This document shows positions 6,519 through 7,068 of a stretch of 7,068 nucleotides of DNA, in pieces. Under the pieces are notes generated by a model. That model had not been told where the DNA came from, made no database searches, and saw only the letters and a program-made list of their open reading frames with translations. Origin of the DNA: Oscillospiraceae bacterium (lineage in GTDB: Bacteria; Bacillota; Clostridia; Saccharofermentanales; Saccharofermentanaceae). The stretch covers positions 1-7,068 of the forward strand of contig CADCQX010000143.1 of the NCBI GenBank assembly GCA_902803695.1, written 5' to 3'. Both the position numbers and the translations under genes were made by a program. The first letter of the stretch is position 1; each line of letters starts with the position of its first letter.

Positions 6519-6715
6519 GTGTTGATAAGTTGATAATAACTTGTGATATGTAAGTTGATAACATGTGGATATTTAACACTGTTAAAAAACCCGTTTTTAT
6601 CAACATGGATAATCTGATTTTTCCACATGTTTTCGAGCATTATAAATGACTATGTTTCTAGGCTTATCCGTGTTATCAACATTATCGTCACACATAATAG
6701 AAATACTAATAGAAA
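6506..6715. other. oriC: DnaA box cluster in the dnaA-dnaN gap
   Basis: At least eight 9-mers match or nearly match TTATCCACA. TTATCAACA occurs at 6520-6528 (-), 6597-6605 (+) and 6673-6681 (+). TTATCAACT occurs at 6506-6514 (+), 6528-6536 (-) and 6553-6561 (-). ATATCCACA is at 6564-6572 (-) and TTTTCCACA at 6619-6627 (+). Weaker versions are at 6604-6612 (TTATCCATG, -) and 6664-6672. Most boxes on the left point leftward and those on the right point rightward. The AT-rich tract towards dnaN (about 6690-6790) is the likely unwinding region. Position between dnaA and dnaN and box density make this the chromosomal origin; it has not been tested by computation. Confidence 0.92.
6560..6631. repeat. 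10-bp inverted repeat framing the origin centre
   Basis: AACATGTGGA (6560-6569) and TCCACATGTT (6622-6631) are perfect reverse complements separated by 52 bases. Each arm contains a DnaA-box core (GTGGA/TCCAC), so the two sites face each other across the same dyad. Between them lie two small AT hairpins, TTTAAC-ACT-GTTAAA (6572-6586) and AAAAAC-CC-GTTTTT (6585-6598). The second could also act as a weak terminator for dnaA. Confidence 0.6.
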
Positions 6716-6718
6716 ATT
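6695..6718 (+). repeat. Two 12-bp tandem units, candidate DnaA-trio element
   Basis: TAATAGAAATAC (6695-6706) is followed directly by TAATAGAAAATT (6707-6718). Both units begin TAATAGAAA. They lie just after the rightmost box (6673-6681) and a short more GC-rich spacer (CGTCACAC). That is the order of box, GC-rich step and TAG-type trinucleotides described for the DnaA-trio unwinding element of Bacillus subtilis. The repeat is seen directly; the trio role is inferred. Confidence 0.45.
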
Positions 6719-6761
6719 TATATTGATACAAAAAAGAATTCATTTTCGAGCCTTAATAAAG

Positions 6762-6767
6762 TATAAT
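6762..6767 (+). promoter_or_regulatory. Probable -10 box for dnaN
   Basis: A perfect TATAAT sits 41 nt upstream of the dnaN ATG. The hexamer 17 bases upstream (TTCATT, 6739-6744) is a poor -35. The start point would be near 6774 and the RBS AAGGCGG (6791-6797) would fall in a short leader. dnaN may also be read from the dnaA promoter. Confidence 0.4.
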
Positions 6768-6808
6768 ATTACGGTAAAGTTATTATATGAAAGGCGGATA
6801 AAGTTAAG

Positions 6809-7068
6809 ATGAAGTTTAATTGCAGCAAGAACAGTCTTGATTCAGCTATTTCAATAGTTCAAAAGGCTGTTAAGACGAATACCACAGTTCCGATCCTTGA
6901 CGGTATTCTCATCCAGGCTGAAGGATCTTCCGTTAAGCTCACAGGTTATGACCTTGAGACAGGTATAGAAGCAGATGTTGATTCCGATGTTTCCGCAGAC
7001 GGATCAGTAGTAGTTAATTCAAAGATATTCGGTGAGATCGTAAGAAAGCTTCCTGAGGATATGGTTAC
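6809..7068 (+). CDS. dnaN: DNA polymerase III beta subunit (sliding clamp), N-terminal part
   Basis: The beta clamp is the ring-shaped homodimer that tethers replicative polymerase to DNA. Only the first ~86 codons are inside the window. They read MKFNCSKNSLDSAISIVQKAV (1-21), then TTVPILDGILIQA (about 25-37), LTGYDLETGIEA (about 44-55) and VVVNSKIFGEIVRKLPEDMV (about 66-85). These are the standard landmarks of clamp domain 1. The ATG is preceded by AAGGCGG at 6791-6797, a rather long 11-nt spacing. The place just after dnaA and oriC confirms the call. The gene is intact as far as visible and runs off the right edge. Confidence 0.97.
   Translation, partial: MKFNCSKNSLDSAISIVQKAVKTNTTVPILDGILIQAEGSSVKLTGYDLETGIEADVDSDVSADGSVVVNSKIFGEIVRKLPEDMV

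Noticed and set aside
6627..6812. Plus-strand 61-codon frame within the dnaA-dnaN gap
   Set aside because: It lies over AT-rich origin DNA and the dnaN leader, overlaps the dnaN start and has no RBS or recognisable protein features.
1..7068. CRISPR array, transposon, tRNA or rRNA genes
   Set aside because: No regularly spaced repeats, transposase-like frames, terminal inverted repeats or cloverleaf sequences were seen on either strand.

Overview
The window spans a bacterial chromosome replication origin. On the right, dnaA (+), a gap full of DnaA boxes and the first part of dnaN (+) form the classic dnaA-oriC-dnaN core. Left of dnaA every gene is on the minus strand: a membrane sortase, murT, gatD and purA, then the 5' end of a secreted protein that runs off the left edge. 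The set points to a Gram-positive Bacillota, most likely of class Clostridia. The reasons are a sortase, the MurT/GatD lipid II amidation pair, strong GGAGG ribosome binding sites, clostridial-looking DnaA and PurA sequences, and a secreted protein carrying the SGxCG...GKLTISGxGxM motif common in clostridial surface proteins. I cannot fix the genus from sequence alone.

Layout. 1-246 (-): N-terminus of an exported protein. 247-690: a 444-base stretch with no gene, holding a terminator-like hairpin in the leader of the left gene, a perfect inverted repeat at 499-512 and the terminator of purA near 614-645. 691-1962 (-): purA, with a near-ideal sigma-A promoter in the 118-base gap behind it. 2081-5064 (-): sortase, murT and gatD, a tight unit with a 6-nt gap and then either a 4-nt overlap or an 8-nt gap, depending on the gatD start. 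5065-5168: short divergent promoter region shared by sortase and dnaA. 5169-6518 (+): dnaA. 6519-6808: origin with at least eight DnaA-box-like 9-mers in opposite orientations, a 10-bp inverted repeat, an AT-rich tract with a 12-bp tandem repeat that resembles DnaA-trios, and the dnaN leader. 6809 to the edge (+): dnaN, beta clamp.

How they work together. DnaA binds the boxes in the dnaA-dnaN gap and opens the AT-rich tract; DnaN then tethers the polymerase. MurT and GatD together amidate the D-glutamate of lipid II. The sortase anchors proteins to the envelope, a step in which lipid II or its cross-bridge is usually the acceptor, so the three-gene unit reads as a cell-envelope operon placed next to the origin. 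PurA commits IMP to AMP synthesis and has its own promoter, although read-through from gatD cannot be excluded.

I found no clearly new system. The points most worth a second look are the origin architecture, the sortase-murT-gatD operon where rpmH often lies, the variant PurA active-site motifs, and the structured leader of the left-edge surface protein.
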